DNA from: Armillaria gallica
Lineage: Eukaryota; Basidiomycota; Agaricomycetes; Agaricales; Physalacriaceae
Length of the DNA: 64,000 nt
NCBI GenBank assembly: GCA_037576215.1
Contig: JBANDB010000004.1
Span: 4,650,001 to 4,714,000, forward strand
Direction: 5' to 3'
The translations under genes and the position numbers were made by a program. Below are positions 1-11,999 of the stretch, piece by piece (position 1 is the first letter of the stretch; each line of letters opens with the position of its first letter). The notes under the pieces are model-generated. The model did no database searches. It worked only from the letters and a program-made list of their open reading frames with translations, and was not told the DNA's origin.

Positions 1-815
1 CAATTCTCTGCCTTGTGCACTTTAATTAGCGAAATTTTCAATTCTTCAGCCACGAAGTAAGGCTATACTACCCTAACAATTCAAAGCTTCAGCGTGATTT
101 CATACTCACACGGCGTACCTAGATGAAATGATCGTACAGTAATACAGTACATGCTTGTGGAAGGGGAAAGTTGTCTTTTATTCGACATTCTGATACATAA
201 CAGCAAGCCTTAGCCTATCAAGCTGATACGCAGTCCCCCCTGCGAAAAATTCCGCAGCAGTAAGTAGATTGTCGCAACTGGTAGGTGGTCCGAGTGGCCC
301 AGGTGCGGGATACTAACTTGTGTGACTGTTACAGCGTGATCGTCCTTCTATCTACATTCAACCTCGGAGTTAGTAATCGGTGTATGGATTTGCGATCTGG
401 GTTCCTGTTAATGCCTGCTCTTATTGATGGTAATGGGTGTCATTCAAAGACGGTTCACAGGACAACGGCATCACTTAGTCTAGCCCATGCAAGGTTGTCT
501 CGATGTTGTCTCGCTTCCCGGCATAGTACTTGTACCGGTTAATCTATGACCAAACTCAAATCAGCTTGAAGATGTCCAATTCTCAAGAAATAATGGTTGT
601 GATAGTACGATCAGCGGGATTATTAATACTTGTAGGAACCATGCCGCCTCCATACTTATCGAAAACCCTCCCACATTTACGACGCCTGCACTTTTCTTCT
701 CCCATGCCCGGATCCCAGTCACCCTAAGGCAGTTGAAGTAACCCTGTACTCCTTCCCCACTAGCAACTAGGCGGCCAAGAAACATCTCTTTCACACTGTC
801 CTATACTTTTGAAAA
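1..815. other. No gene recognised
   Basis: Mixed-composition sequence with only short overlapping reading frames on both strands and no recognisable protein similarity. I see no repeat shared with the rest of the window. It may be the flank or UTR of the gene that starts near 816. Confidence 0.4.
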
Positions 816-1590
816 ATGGCAGAGTCTCCGTACAATCGAGGTTTGTCCTGCATTTTCCGTTCGCCAAACTTCACTCAGCAGTCAACAGCCTTTTTTTTAG
901 CAGCAGACGAGGAGGATGCTATGATGCCCTTCCTGTCAGATTATTGGACGGCTCATCAGATGGGGGAGACGGAGCTGGAGGATATACGTGCGCTGTTATG
1001 GGAAACTTGGCTCGCCAAGTTTCCCATAGATTTCCTCGCTCTCACTGGACGCCACTCTACCAAAAAGGACGACGAAGACTGCCGTCGCCGCAAGCTCAGG
1101 GTGCGTACATACCTATTCGTTCGCCTGGGCAGGGAGCTTATCCGGTTTATAGTGTATCGAGCAATTTTTATTTCGCCTCGGATCGCTCACCGCCGGATAC
1201 AGCGTGGTGGCCATAAGAGAAGCTATTGTTTACCTCCATTCACAAGGTAATGGGGTGATCTCCCGACCAGTTTTGCCCCAAGTGGATGCTATACCAACGA
1301 CTCCTGCAGGCTCTGCAACCGTCTGTGCACAATCACGCCCAATCCCTCGTCGAAGTCCTCGTTTGGTAGCACTCAAAAATGCTGCTCTAGCAGCCTCCAA
1401 CCCACGTTTCCCTGATTCATATCCTTCTTCCCCCAAACGCAATGGTGGTAAGCGTCACAGCAAACAGCGAGCTACCCTCCATACATTCAGCACAGCTGAC
1501 CTCCCACGTCCACACCACCAGTTGCAAACCTTTCCCTCATACCCTGTCATGCACAGGAGGAAACTCAATGTAATACAACAAAGAATCTAG
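816..1590 (+). CDS. Unidentified spliced gene (two candidate exons)
   Basis: I do not recognise this gene. A first candidate exon starts with ATG at 816 and runs to about 1098. It ends in a basic stretch (CRRRKLR) directly before a GT donor (gtgcgtac). Its product is acidic and hydrophobic in the middle (LLWETWLAKFPIDFLALTG). A second exon may lie within 1204-1590; it is rich in Pro, Ser and Arg and ends at a TAG near 1588. The splice between them is inferred. The exon 1 composition resembles the N-terminal regulatory segment of the conserved agaricomycete proteins found near KDZ transposons (compare the cargo gene at 43.4-45.9 kb), but this is a weak impression. It could equally be a broken remnant. 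Confidence 0.3.
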
Positions 1591-2018
1591 TTCCTTTATC
1601 CCCCCCCTGTCGAAGATCGGTTTCATATTATTCGATGTCTCCCCTTTGTCAATCCCTGCGTTCTTCCCCTCATTTAATTTCTCATGAGGTACAAATAGAA
1701 AAGATTGTGTTATCGAACACTCCTTCCTGTTCTTAGTTAACGTCGTGCCACTTATATAGCTTAAAATGATAACAATGCCATCGATGAATGATGAAAATTT
1801 TTCTTCGCGGACGACAAGCCTGAGGGTTCTTAACGACTTTATGATTTCCATAATGTAATGAAGTACATCTTGTATACGGTAGTGCAGCCAACTTGTAAAG
1901 ACTCCCAGTGATTCAATATGAAACTAAGGTAAGGTCTGTTGTGAGAGACCTTGCTTGATGCGGAGACTTTGGTCTGGAGTGGTACTAGTTGAAGCTTAAA
2001 GTGTTCGCGTAGACTCGT

Positions 2019-2820
2019 TCAAAGATGCAAAACGGCGTTGCAGCCACCAGATCGCATTTTACATGAGTGGTACTGGGGTCGGAGGGCGCTCTGATGATTC
2101 CCCATAGATTGACTATCAGAGGTAGATGGAGCCAGAGGTGATGTCATAACTCGGATATCCTTCGGAGGCGAAACGGCAATTGCGGGACGGAATGAGGCAT
2201 CGATGAGTGCTGGGACTTTGGTGGTCGAAGTTAACGGCAGCTTGTCGCAGTCATCGCGTTCAGCAGTGTGACGGGTATCCTGTTCTTCTTCTGCCGAGCC
2301 AATCAGTGATTCAGGTTGAATATGGGCTTGCGAGTCGATGACAAGGCAATTCTCGTGCGGGAGCAGTAAAGGCGGCGCGGACAGACACGCAGATCTCGCA
2401 GGAGTAGATTCGGTACCTGTTAATTGCTCAGAAGTAACCTCAGCGGCTGGAGGAATGAGCGGCAGTGTAACAGCATCATAGAAGTGGAAAATATGCTGAA
2501 CACCATCGTTCGACTGTTCTGTCAAAAAATTCGCTAGGACAATCGTCTGGATAGGGTCCATATCCTTCGGAGCAGAAGTGATTGAAGGAATGCCGTCTAG
2601 ACGTCCGCTGAACGTTGGTGATTGATTGAACAGCTAAGCTGGTGACACACGGTGTGAACCCTGAATTGATACTGTTCATTACCTTCCGTAGGCAAGGTGT
2701 TCCTGTTTCGATGTGATCCCCTGGCAGACTGTCGACAGTGAAACCTTGAGGAGGAATGGCATCACAGTCGGCCAAATAGTCGGGAGCAGTTCTCTTGTTG
2801 CCAATGGCAGAGCTCGTCAC
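2019..2820 (-). CDS. Unidentified gene or C-terminal exons
   Basis: Two overlapping frames on the minus strand (start near 2820, stop near 2019) together cover about 800 bp. The upstream part has an ATG at 2820. The downstream part is Ser/Pro/Thr-rich and acidic, the composition of a disordered tail. No domain is recognised. It lies just 3' of the multi-exon minus-strand gene at 2935-4757 and could be its last exons rather than a separate gene. An intron must join the two frames for this to be one protein, and I could not place it with certainty. Confidence 0.25.
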
Positions 2821-2934
2821 GTGTCGAGGACGTCGGCGCGTCCGTTAGGTGTTAAGGGCTAGATCCCGTTCGTGATGCTGCACGTCTTTCAGGCGTTTTT
2901 GGACAGGGTAAGAATGACTGACTTGGCGCACGGC

Positions 2935-4757
2935 TCAAAGAGCGTGGTGTGGAGAAAATGTTGGCTGGAGAGGGAGTCGTTGCACCGGAGGGGACGGTGG
3001 GTCGGGTTCGAGAGGATAACGACCGGGAGTAAAGCCCTGTGACGAGGAAACGGGGGTAGAGAAAGTACGGCCGGCGGGTGTAGACACGGTATGGGAATGA
3101 GCGCGAGGGAAGGAAGAGGACGACTGAGTGAGGGGGGCCGTTACGCGAGAATGAGCCTTGAAAGCCGCTATTTCACGCTGCATCTCCGCAATCTGACGTT
3201 TGTGGGGCGAATTTTGTATGCTAAGACAGACTTCCGCAGTGCTTGCAGCCTTCTCAGCGTGTGTGAGTAAAGCGCGGCACCACTTGTTGTCGGTCTCGAT
3301 CGTCTTGACAGTTTGTTCCCTAGTAGCATTATGAATATCAGAGCTACGCCAAGAACGAGGACAAAACACGTACAATTCTTTGACTTGGCTCCCCAGATAA
3401 CGAATGAGAGATAAGTTTTGACCAAGCCGGTGATATCCTGCCGATAGTTCGTAATTTCGGTCTGCAGACTCTCAACTTGGAATCGAACATCCGCAAGTTC
3501 CTTCTGCATGTAGAACAAGCTTCTTGCTCGGTTGCGATAAAAGCAACCACAGATATAAAAGAGAGTACCACGACTCTCCCTCCCACCTCTTTCATCTGGG
3601 TCGAATAGCTCAGCCTCTTCGTCGCTGTCTTTCCACCGCCACAAAGTGAAAGACTTCCACACATTCCCATTGGGCCGGTTTCCCCGCTCAACTCGGCCAT
3701 CAAGATCCAAAAGGCCGGTCTCCAGCATAGAGGGAGACGTGACTGTCATACTCCGTATGGAATCATCTGGGGCACCTGGTGCGCGCGCTAGTAACATGGG
3801 GGGAAGATGTTGTGTCGAACCACTAGGTAGCGGTACAATCACGCTTTTTGTCCTCCGGTCGATAAAATGCACCTAATGGGAGATGTGCATGAGTAAATAT
3901 CAAAGCAAAGAAGAAGACGAACAAGCGCATCCTTCTCGATAACGATATTGCTATTTGTGAAATTCCGTTTATAGGTGATAAAATCTCCAACTTGTATGAT
4001 AGCAATGTGGACAAGGTCCGTGGACTTCACCTCGGCGGCCTGTCTGTGAAAATATGAGAACTGTATCATTATCGTTTGCAGGTACAATGGGCCATACCCT
4101 GCACGAGCAAACGACTCGCAGCCATTGGGTGTCGTTTCTGTTCTGGTTGTCCCGCTCTTCGTCTTTGTACGATGCTGAAAGTATACCGTCGTGTATACCT
4201 TACTTGGATTTCTCCACCTTGGCTATATGGCTGTCGGTGGTCCATCCAGAGAATATGTGATCTTGGAAGGTGTGGGCGGCGGAAATGAAGTGTGCGTCGG
4301 CGAAAACGTAACGAGTGCTCCCGACGACGATGATGGAGAAGAGGTGTCCTTGCTTGGGTGACTGATATCCAAAGAACGCCGTCGGCGGGAGCAAGGTGGA
4401 CAAAACGGCCCGTGAATCCTTGGAGAGCAAGGACCAATTGTCCTCATTGAAGATCGTCTGTCGAAAACTGTTCAAGAAATCCAGTAATTCTGCAAAGACA
4501 GGAGAAGAAGTACGCACAGAAATGTCCAACTTTGTCAAGGCGCTCCGTGGATTTTTCAACAAGAATTGCATGCTAGGGCCATCGTGAGATGACTTTGAAG
4601 CTGCGGCTGTATATTGGAGTATCTTGGAGCTGGCGGCGCTTCGGATCGTACGTCTTGGTCGAGTGGACACTTGAAAAAGGGCGTTGTTATACTTAGAATT
4701 AGGCGGAAGGCTCGCTAAGTACTGATGCTTGTGGATCACATGTGGGTCGGTCTGCAA
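2935..4757 (-). CDS. Unidentified multi-exon gene with a coiled-coil segment
   Basis: Several coding segments in line on the minus strand are separated by short GT..AG introns. Examples are introns at about 4176-4199, 4068-4121 and 3960-4000. The first segment (4757-4200) begins MQTDPHVIHKHQ and encodes a mixed alpha/beta-looking sequence. The segment near 3870-3590 reads as a conserved-looking globular part (VWKSFTLWRWKDSDEEAELF). The segment near 3520-3400 is heptad-like (KELADVRFQVESLQTEI), suggesting a coiled coil. The tail at 3375-2935 is Ser/Pro-rich. I cannot assign a family. A palindromic MITE sits immediately 5' of the first exon and may have separated it from more upstream coding sequence (about 5675-5420). 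Confidence 0.35.
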
Positions 4758-4960
4758 TAGAAAGAAATTTAAATTTATTTTAAAGAAAAAAGGAAAAGAG
4801 AGAAAAACGAGGAAAGTTTCACAAGACCTACCTGCAAATTCTAAACCAATTGTCGAGTATCAGACATCCAAAGTCAAAGAGGACGGTGGAAAACGGCGCT
4901 CTGTGCCCGAGGCACAGCCACATCAAGCGGCAGACCTGCCGTTCTATGATCACCAAGAGA

Positions 4961-5420
4961 CACAGCTGGGGGGCAACTATATGTGGATGGTCAAAATAGA
5001 ATCAAAATCCGAGATGCCGATTTTGGGCGAGGCAAAATCCGACATTTAGTGTTGCCGCGACTCGGCTTATCTCGGCTTAACGCCGAAGTCGACTTTTGAG
5101 TCGCCGAGGATAGAGGAACAGAGGGAACAGCTGCGCTGTCTCCAACACTAACAATAATTCTTGTGAGTGAATACATACTCCATATTAGCTGCCATTTTGA
5201 ACAATTCTGCAGTCAGAGCAAGCTAAGTGAAATCGGCTCAAAACCGACTTCGGCGTTAAGCCGAGATAAGCTGAGTCGCGGCAACACTACTTTGATTCTA
5301 TTTTGACTCGCCCAAAATAGAATCAAAGTGCGAAATGTCGGATTTTGCCTCGCTCAAAATCGGTATCTCGGATTTTGATTTTATTTTGACCATCCATAAA
5401 TAGTTGCCCCCCAGTTGTGG
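4961..5420. mobile_element. Palindromic MITE, family 1 copy 1 (interrupted by a nested MITE)
   Basis: About 85 bp at the left edge (starting CACAGCTGGGGGGCAACTAT) are repeated inverted at the right edge (ending ATAGTTGCCCCCCAGTTGTG). The arms share the motif GATGGTCAAAATAGAATC and the sequence around CCGAGATGCCGATTTT. No protein is encoded. A second family member lies at 13,669-13,856. No clean target duplication is visible. The element lies in a minus-strand stretch that is open from 5675 up to the MITE, so it may have hit a gene. Confidence 0.8.
5047..5289. mobile_element. hAT-like MITE nested in the family 1 MITE
   Basis: A second inverted repeat sits inside the first. The left arm begins TAGTGTTGCCGCGACTCGGC, and the right arm ends with its near-perfect complement (GAGTCGCGGCAACACTA). 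A GC-rich inner stem contains CTCGGCTTAACGCCGAAGTC. The TAGTGTT ends match those of the hAT-type MITE at 27,131. The 8-bp flanks differ (ccgacatt and ctttgatt), so a small deletion accompanied or followed insertion. The uninterrupted arrangement is seen in the family 1 copy at 13.7 kb. Confidence 0.65.
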
Positions 5421-5879
5421 ACCAAAATGATGGTGATAGCTCTGAGCGCCTCCCATCCATCTCCATCCCATAAGCCCTCCAATGAGACTGCACATCACAT
5501 CGTCTCTTACTGGTACGCCTACCGACCCTACGCCCATCTCCTCAGAATCACTCGCACGAGGATCTATCTTATGACAACGCTCACCATGTTGAAAAGTCCA
5601 AATATCGAGCATTGTTCGGGCAGTTTGGTAGATGTGCGCTGATATCCAATCAAAAAATGCGAGTTTGAGTGTCATCTTCCCTTGTCTCGCGACTAACTAC
5701 ATAGTCTTATACAGGCTCGATGTTGGTGCAGTATGAAGACGCGCAGTATGTGATCATCTCGCTTTCCATCATACGTAGGAGGATGGTAGGGTGAACTTCC
5801 CACGGACGACTTTGACGAGTCAGTATGCTTTTCCCTTGCTCTCTCGTCTCAATTTTTGCTGACCTGAACACATCGAGCA

Positions 5880-8640
5880 GCTGCCACGTACTCTGAATCC
5901 AACTCACCCGACCCTTTCGTCAAGCAAAAGCCTGCCCTCAATCTCAGCTTCGACAGTGGCGCCGGGATCCCCAGACTCCTCGCCTGCATCAGTTTCTTCA
6001 GCTCTTCTCACACCCACAACTGGATTCTTCGACGTCAAGCAGCTTCAGTCTCCGTATGAGTTCACTCCAGGTCAATGATCTGGCTCGTATATTCCGGTTC
6101 CCATTTACTACCCTGCAGCTGACGTTGGCAATATCGTTCCGCAGCCGTTACGCTCCATCTATTAGACTTCCCTTTCTGGCCAGATTCCTTCGCAGCTCTT
6201 CAGTTCCCCGCAGCCTCCAGGCAAATAACATCGGTATCGTCGCGGACCCTTCATCTCTGGTGATTGGCAGCTTTCCAGCGTACGCAGGATCATTTTCCCG
6301 CACACGCCGAGTGGCCACGTCGGGTGAAAAGGCTATGACTAATGCTCCTGGCATCAGTTCTGGAGGTGTCGGTATCGAGGACCATTCCTCTAGACTTCGT
6401 TCATCCTCTTACCAGTAATGGTCCCCGTCATCGCCTCAAGGACAGTCATCTCACAAGGTATGTACCCAACAGTCTGAATTTGCTTACTCTGATGCACATA
6501 TATTCATCTTCTATCAGCCGATCAACTCCCTGTCGCTCTCCTTCAACCTGTCTTCATGTACACCGCCCTCCACTTTTTACTTTCCAGATCATCAAGACAG
6601 CATGACTTGATTTATTTGCAGTTGAAAGTCAAAGCGGCTGATTTGAGCGAGCACTCAAGGATTGTGGACGTAATTTGTGCTCAAGGCTTTGAGAAGTCAA
6701 TGATGGCTCATAAGTGAGTTACTGAGCATACTTCCTAGATACGATTAATTCTATGACAGTTTTGGAAATTGAACGTTCAACGCTGTCTTGAAGCCGCTGG
6801 GACGACCGGGGAAAGAAGAAAGATTATCGGATGTACGAGGTAAGGAAGTCACCGTTTATTTATTATTTGCATCATTGATATCTTATTCTTGAAGGGGTCG
6901 AATCGTAGAGCTTGCCATTACAGTTGCCGTATCCTACAGAAAGGGCTCGACTGCGAAGGAGACATTCGCGCCATAATCGTTTCCGAATTACTTTTGGTGA
7001 CCCCACTCAGACGCTAGTGAATAAGCATGTTCCGTACGAGATGTAAATGGCACCATCTACCCAACAACCTCAGCTTCCTGCTTCCCATCCTGAGCGACCA
7101 TCCTCATACCACGAATCTGCGACCGCTGCTTGTTTTGTCTCTCATGCCACTTCTTTTCTGACTCATCTACATCCCTGCGAGAAAGCAGACCCTGCGCTCC
7201 GCGACGAACTTAACGAGCGTGGTTATTGGTTGCTGGGTGCGAGTCCAAGAACTGTTGCATCGATTTCGCTTGGCTTAATTGCTCGACCCGGACCTGGGTT
7301 TTCCTCGCGATGGGCCCAAACGGCTATGGGAGTAGACACTGTCTGGGCGATTAGAGCAGTTTCAGGCATGGCTGACGACGGTCGCTCGACCTTGAGTTTT
7401 TTTCAGGCCAGAGAAAGCAGTAGCTGATGCCATTGCAAATCGAATGGCGACGATGAACCACTACCGTCACCAACACCACCGACACCGACAGCGAAGGTGA
7501 TCGCGTGGATCTCCAGGTGTCGCATTGTTTTCTGCCACCCTCTTTGCAGCTGTGGTCGAGCGAGGAAAACCTATCAGGTGTGTACTTTTTCCGGTTACTA
7601 CTTGAAGGTTTCTCCTCAGCATTGCTCTAGCTTGTAACATCGTCGCCACCATCGAGGATTCGAAACATTTGTGATCTGCCGAACCTATACTCGCATAACG
7701 GTACTTAAGCCCGCTACCGAACGGCGAAGGGTAAACTTGAAATATCGCTCATTGACATTTTTAGGTCCGTGTCGTCTTGAACACCTGAAAAGATGGATAT
7801 ATGCTACACTATCTGGATATGGTACGTGTCTGATACTGTCCGTCGACATTGGATTTTTATTTCTGTACTACAGGCAACGCGTGTCGGCTCCACGATCTTT
7901 GAACGGAGGACCCGCTCTATGTTCCTCCAGTTCGGCAGGAAGACGACACCCTAGGGAGAAGTACCGCGTCGGTACCAGAGTTAGCTGTACTATTACGGTC
8001 GAGCAGCAATTCTTACCCCGGGGAGCAATCGTATCATCAATAGGAGTCAAGTCGAATACAAATCTTGCAGTTATGGTGTCTGGCGTACCTCCGCTGCTTT
8101 TGTGTCTGACTGCCAGGACGCCCACTCAACCCGTGTTGACCGCCAAGACGCTTGAATTCTTGGATGCTCTGCGCTGGATGTGGTACGCACAATTACCAGA
8201 TCTTTTCCCATTCTTTGATCTCTGATATTCGCCCAGCGCCTACTCTCTATGCACTATTGCTCTCCCCAGACTCGGCCGAAGGTTCCTGAGGATTGCACTT
8301 TGCCCTAGGAATTCGCAGATACGAGCAGCTTTCTGGGGCAGCACAAATTTTGAGCTGTGAGCTGTATTCGTGATAGCCCTGAGAAAGTAGGGACGACATC
8401 GTTGATGAGAGAAAGCTGTATCAATATCGGATCAGGCCACCTCACCAAATGGCGAGATGGAGATATCTGCCTACAATGCCCTGCTATTGGAAACCTGCGA
8501 TGGGGACAAGCAGCGATTCGCGAGCTGGGATCTGATTTAGGTGATAAACGGTGGTGTTCATGGCAAAGCAGTCACCCTGGAGGAGGGGGAAATCGCCGGA
8601 AAGGTCAAACCTACGCATATCTATACCTCACTATTTACTG
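5880..8640 (+). pseudogene. Decayed gene relic with C-to-T type stop codons
   Basis: Between about 5950 and 6450 one plus-strand frame reads as plausible globular protein (for example FFDVKQLQSPYEFTPGQ, then SGSYIPVPIYYPAADVGNIV, then HRYRRGPFISGDWQLSSVRR). It is cut by at least six stops (TGA, TAG, TAA), every one of which would be CGA, CAG or CAA after reversing one C-to-T change. Frameshifts follow near 6350. Coding-like pieces continue to about 7600 (VFFRPEKAVADAIANRMATM, FSATLFAAVVERGKP) and more weakly to 8640. I do not recognise the parent gene. The strand and decay are well supported; the boundaries are approximate, and more than one gene may be involved. Confidence 0.45.
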
Positions 8641-10070
8641 ACCGTTGCATTAGAATTTAAATGTTCGAACATCCCAGCTCTGCGGATGATAGGATAAACA
8701 TTCGCGCACAGTATGCTTTCTGTCTAACGTAGTTTATTTGGTTCTCATATAGGGTGCAAAAGAGTGATTCCACAGACGAGTCTTTGATATTTTGCGGTAG
8801 TCGGGCAAGCAAAGACGCTCCTGCGTTAGGCGTGTTCCTTCTGTTCGCCGTACTGCTGTTATTTTGTCCCTGACCCTACTCTGAGTTGAAGTGAAAGTCA
8901 GTCCATTCAGCCAAATTTAGCCTCTGACATGGCTTGAGAAGCCGTGGACGTATCTTTACGTCGTTATGTTTCGAAGCTAAGCGCTGATATCCTATAGGTA
9001 TAGTGACTACAGCAGAACACCGGACTTAGACCTGGCTGGGGTATTAGCCAGTTGGCGTATGTCATATATGCTTTAAATCTGCCATCTCCGCTCATGGTAC
9101 CATGAGTGTACTAGTGACTCAAGCGTCTGCTTGGAGTAGGTCTACTGGCACCCTAGCCTGAGAGTCACCGGACGCTCATCATCATTTAGACCAGATATAT
9201 CGCCACCTAGGGATCAATACGCTTCACTGATATTGCCCAGCTAGCTTCTATTTCCATCAACCCCAATCGTGAAAAGATCCCACACTCCACCAGGTATCGA
9301 TGCCGACCATATTCTAGCCCTTGAAGGTCCGAAGTGACAGTGCTACGCTCAGATTGAACTATGGGACAAGGGTGAGCAGGGTACATCTTCTGAGCTTTTT
9401 TGGTTGTCCCAGCTCCTTCTTACGCCAGCTGTCCACTTACCTCCTACTGGCTTGAGCAGAAATTGCCAGTTCTTTTTTTGCGAAGTCACGATGGACCATG
9501 ACCGGCGCAGCTGAACTCGTGCACGTAAATGGCGATAGCGATGTATGTCTCAGCTCAATGGCTACTGTCAATTTATTAAAGACTAATTTCGTTTCTGGGT
9601 CAAAATTTTGGTTTCAAGCCGCCAGCCCGATAAGTACTCAGGCACATGCCAGGCGCATGCTTGGGGTCGCTACAGCAACTGCTAGCAACTGGGGTTTGAA
9701 CTGAGTCAGAATTCTGCCGGAAGTTCCCATTTAGAGGTCCAGTGCCGTTGATCTTGCAGTTCGCCTTTGTTGCACTGGCTGCCTTCCTGCTCTCTACCAC
9801 AGCCAGAGATATCTTCGAAGAATTCTATTCTCCTATTGCATGAACTTATTTCAAGGCTGTCGTGCTTTACTTTATCCATGAAATGAAACAGCTTCAAAGT
9901 TCAGTACGTACCCTAATAATACTCTCATGATTTTGTAAACAATCAATCGTCTATATTTGGGCTGTACTATATGCCGCCATTGTGATTATTCTATTCGAAA
10001 AGTGTGGAAAATTGCTAAGAGACCTGTCGAGACTTCTATTCGCCTTGTATGGGTATGAGAGAGGCACCGA
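8641..10070. other. Intergenic stretch, nothing recognised
   Basis: Only short, unrelated reading frames are present on both strands. No inverted or direct repeats shared with other parts of the window were seen, and there is no recognisable RNA gene. Confidence 0.4.
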
Positions 10071-11498
10071 ATGATATTGAATACCCTGCCGCAAAAACCT
10101 GGGCAGGTCTACCAGCACCATCGACATTCAAAAACACTGCCTCTGTCCAATCATATGCCTGACCACAAGGATGAGACGGGGTTGCAGTACAGTGCCGTGG
10201 GGATATGGGAGGTGGCCCGACAGCTGGACTTCGGTTCTTTCTCACGCAGTGCGATTTTCCCCCGATGTGCCTCGCTGGAAATCGCTTTTTTTGCCAACGG
10301 TAAACACAGAGACCAGAAGCATGGTGTCACCGAGGGGGAATTCCACCCGGAGTTCTTCGCTTTCCAGAGACATACACCAACTGGAGCGATGTATGACCGG
10401 TGTCGCTCGTTGCACATTGACAGTCTGGTCGATATCGTGAGTACTCAAAGATAGCCATGAATATCCTTGCTGAGGTAGCTACCATTACAGGCATGCCTGC
10501 TGGACAGAGCATATGGAGGAACGACGTTGGTTATACACTGCCCTGGGAACTGGGAACTTGATCAGACGATTGCCCCGGAACGCTTAAAAAGCATCGTGTA
10601 CTTCCCGCCACATATGCTCGCCGAATATCCACAGTTAGAAGCTGTGGTTGCCAAAATTGTTCAACTGTTCATTGAACACGCTGGTATGCTAGGAGCTCTC
10701 CGATGGCAAAAAGCGGCGCGGAACCTTTCGTGTTCAATGACAGGGAAATCCTCGAGCTTTGAAGAACCACAAGACATGTTGGCGGTCCCTCTGATTCCCT
10801 CTTACGATATAAGCACGACCAAGCTCACGTTCCAGGGCAGGCCGGCGGGATCACTAGATGACACTGTCGAGAGCATTCAGGATCGATTTGCAGACAAGCA
10901 GCGCCACCAGTCTGATCACAGAAACCACCTCTTCAGTCTAGAGTCTGAGACGCACAGCACGGAGAGTTTGACTCCCTGTAGTCTTTTTACTCCGACTCTT
11001 TCTTCCGATGTACACATCCGGTGCACTACATCTGATCACGGTGATGTGCTGAGGGAAAACGAGGCAGACAACATGCGGGGTCCGAGGGAGAGCAATGTAG
11101 GTCAAAAAAGGAAGAGAAAGGCGGCAGCCGAAGAGTTTGAGGTGATCGACCACCTCAAGATACAGTCGACTCACAGATCGGCTGATCGCACAAGCACTAA
11201 CTTAGAACAGATATACGATTCTGGTGATGGACATGGGGAAGGTGATGGCGAAGAACCTCTCACTCAGCCTGAGGTCGATATCGGAGATCACACTTGGGAT
11301 TTCATAAGAACCAAGCACTTGCAGCAAAAATGGGGAGAATATTTCCATGACATTGCAATCCTAGATGTTGATGAGTGGTACGGCAGGCTGAGAAGCACAC
11401 AAGGGGCTCTGGATGCGGCGAGAGCCATGATAGCGATGGCGAAGGATATTGGATTATATAAGCAGAGCGAGGACTTGGACGAAGGCGGATCAGAATGA
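10071..11498 (+). CDS. Unidentified gene with nuclear-localisation-like segment
   Basis: The well-supported part is the last exon, 10,527-11,498 (about 320 codons, ending at a TGA), with further coding-like segments upstream from about 10,071. The protein starts with a hydrophobic, folded-looking region (VIHCPGNWELDQTIAPERLK). It then has a long Ser/Thr/Asp-rich linker, a basic cluster (GQKRKRKAAAEE, a candidate nuclear localisation signal), an acidic Gly/Glu stretch, and an amphipathic C-terminus (ALDAARAMIAMAKDIGLYK). I know no family that fits. The last 48 codons plus about 280 bp of 3' flank are duplicated in inverted orientation at 33,877-34,304, so this gene's end has taken part in a rearrangement. 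Confidence 0.5.
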
Positions 11499-11778
11499 CG
11501 ACGCCGACGCTAACGCGAGGGCTACTAGCTTAAACTGCCAAGTCGACTCATGGCAGACTATTACTTATTCATAAGACTTGGAAAGGAAGTTTGTAGACTC
11601 TGTACGCCTGAACTTGCTCATTCTGATTCTTTATTATCAGCAGTGGGAATCAAGTGGGAATAAGACATAATCTCGCCCTTGAGCTTTCTGCACTTCTATA
11701 TCCTGAAGAATCGACATGCTGAATAGCCTGAACTACCTTCACCATTTCCACCACACTGCGTCGAATGTTCGCACTGAG
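11353..11778 (+). repeat. Segment duplicated in inverted orientation at 33,877-34,304
   Basis: From CATTGCAAT near 11,353 to GCACTGAG at 11,778 this sequence reappears as its reverse complement about 22 kb away, with very few differences (for example ctagatg against ctaaaca at the inner edge). It spans the last 48 codons of the upstream gene, its stop and about 280 bp of 3' sequence. Homology stops abruptly at both ends, and no transposon ends are visible at either edge. Confidence 0.85.
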
Positions 11779-11995
11779 CAAATAGAGAAAATCAGGCGTC
11801 GAAGAGGAGATATGGTAGAATGTCCCACGGCTAGGTAGCAAACACTGGCCTGGCCAAATAAGCCACACAGGGAGGGAAGAAAGAACGACGCGTCCGTAGT
11901 CGACCCGAAAGCATCAAGATATGGGCGGAGCAAAAGAAACGTGATGTTCACCCGAAAAAAAGACAAAAACGAAAGGAAAATGAAGGCAATGCAAT
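11779..11995. other. Intergenic between two convergent genes
   Basis: No feature recognised. The plus-strand gene ending at 11,498 and the minus-strand PWWP gene converge here. Confidence 0.35.
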
Positions 11996-11999
11996 CAGG

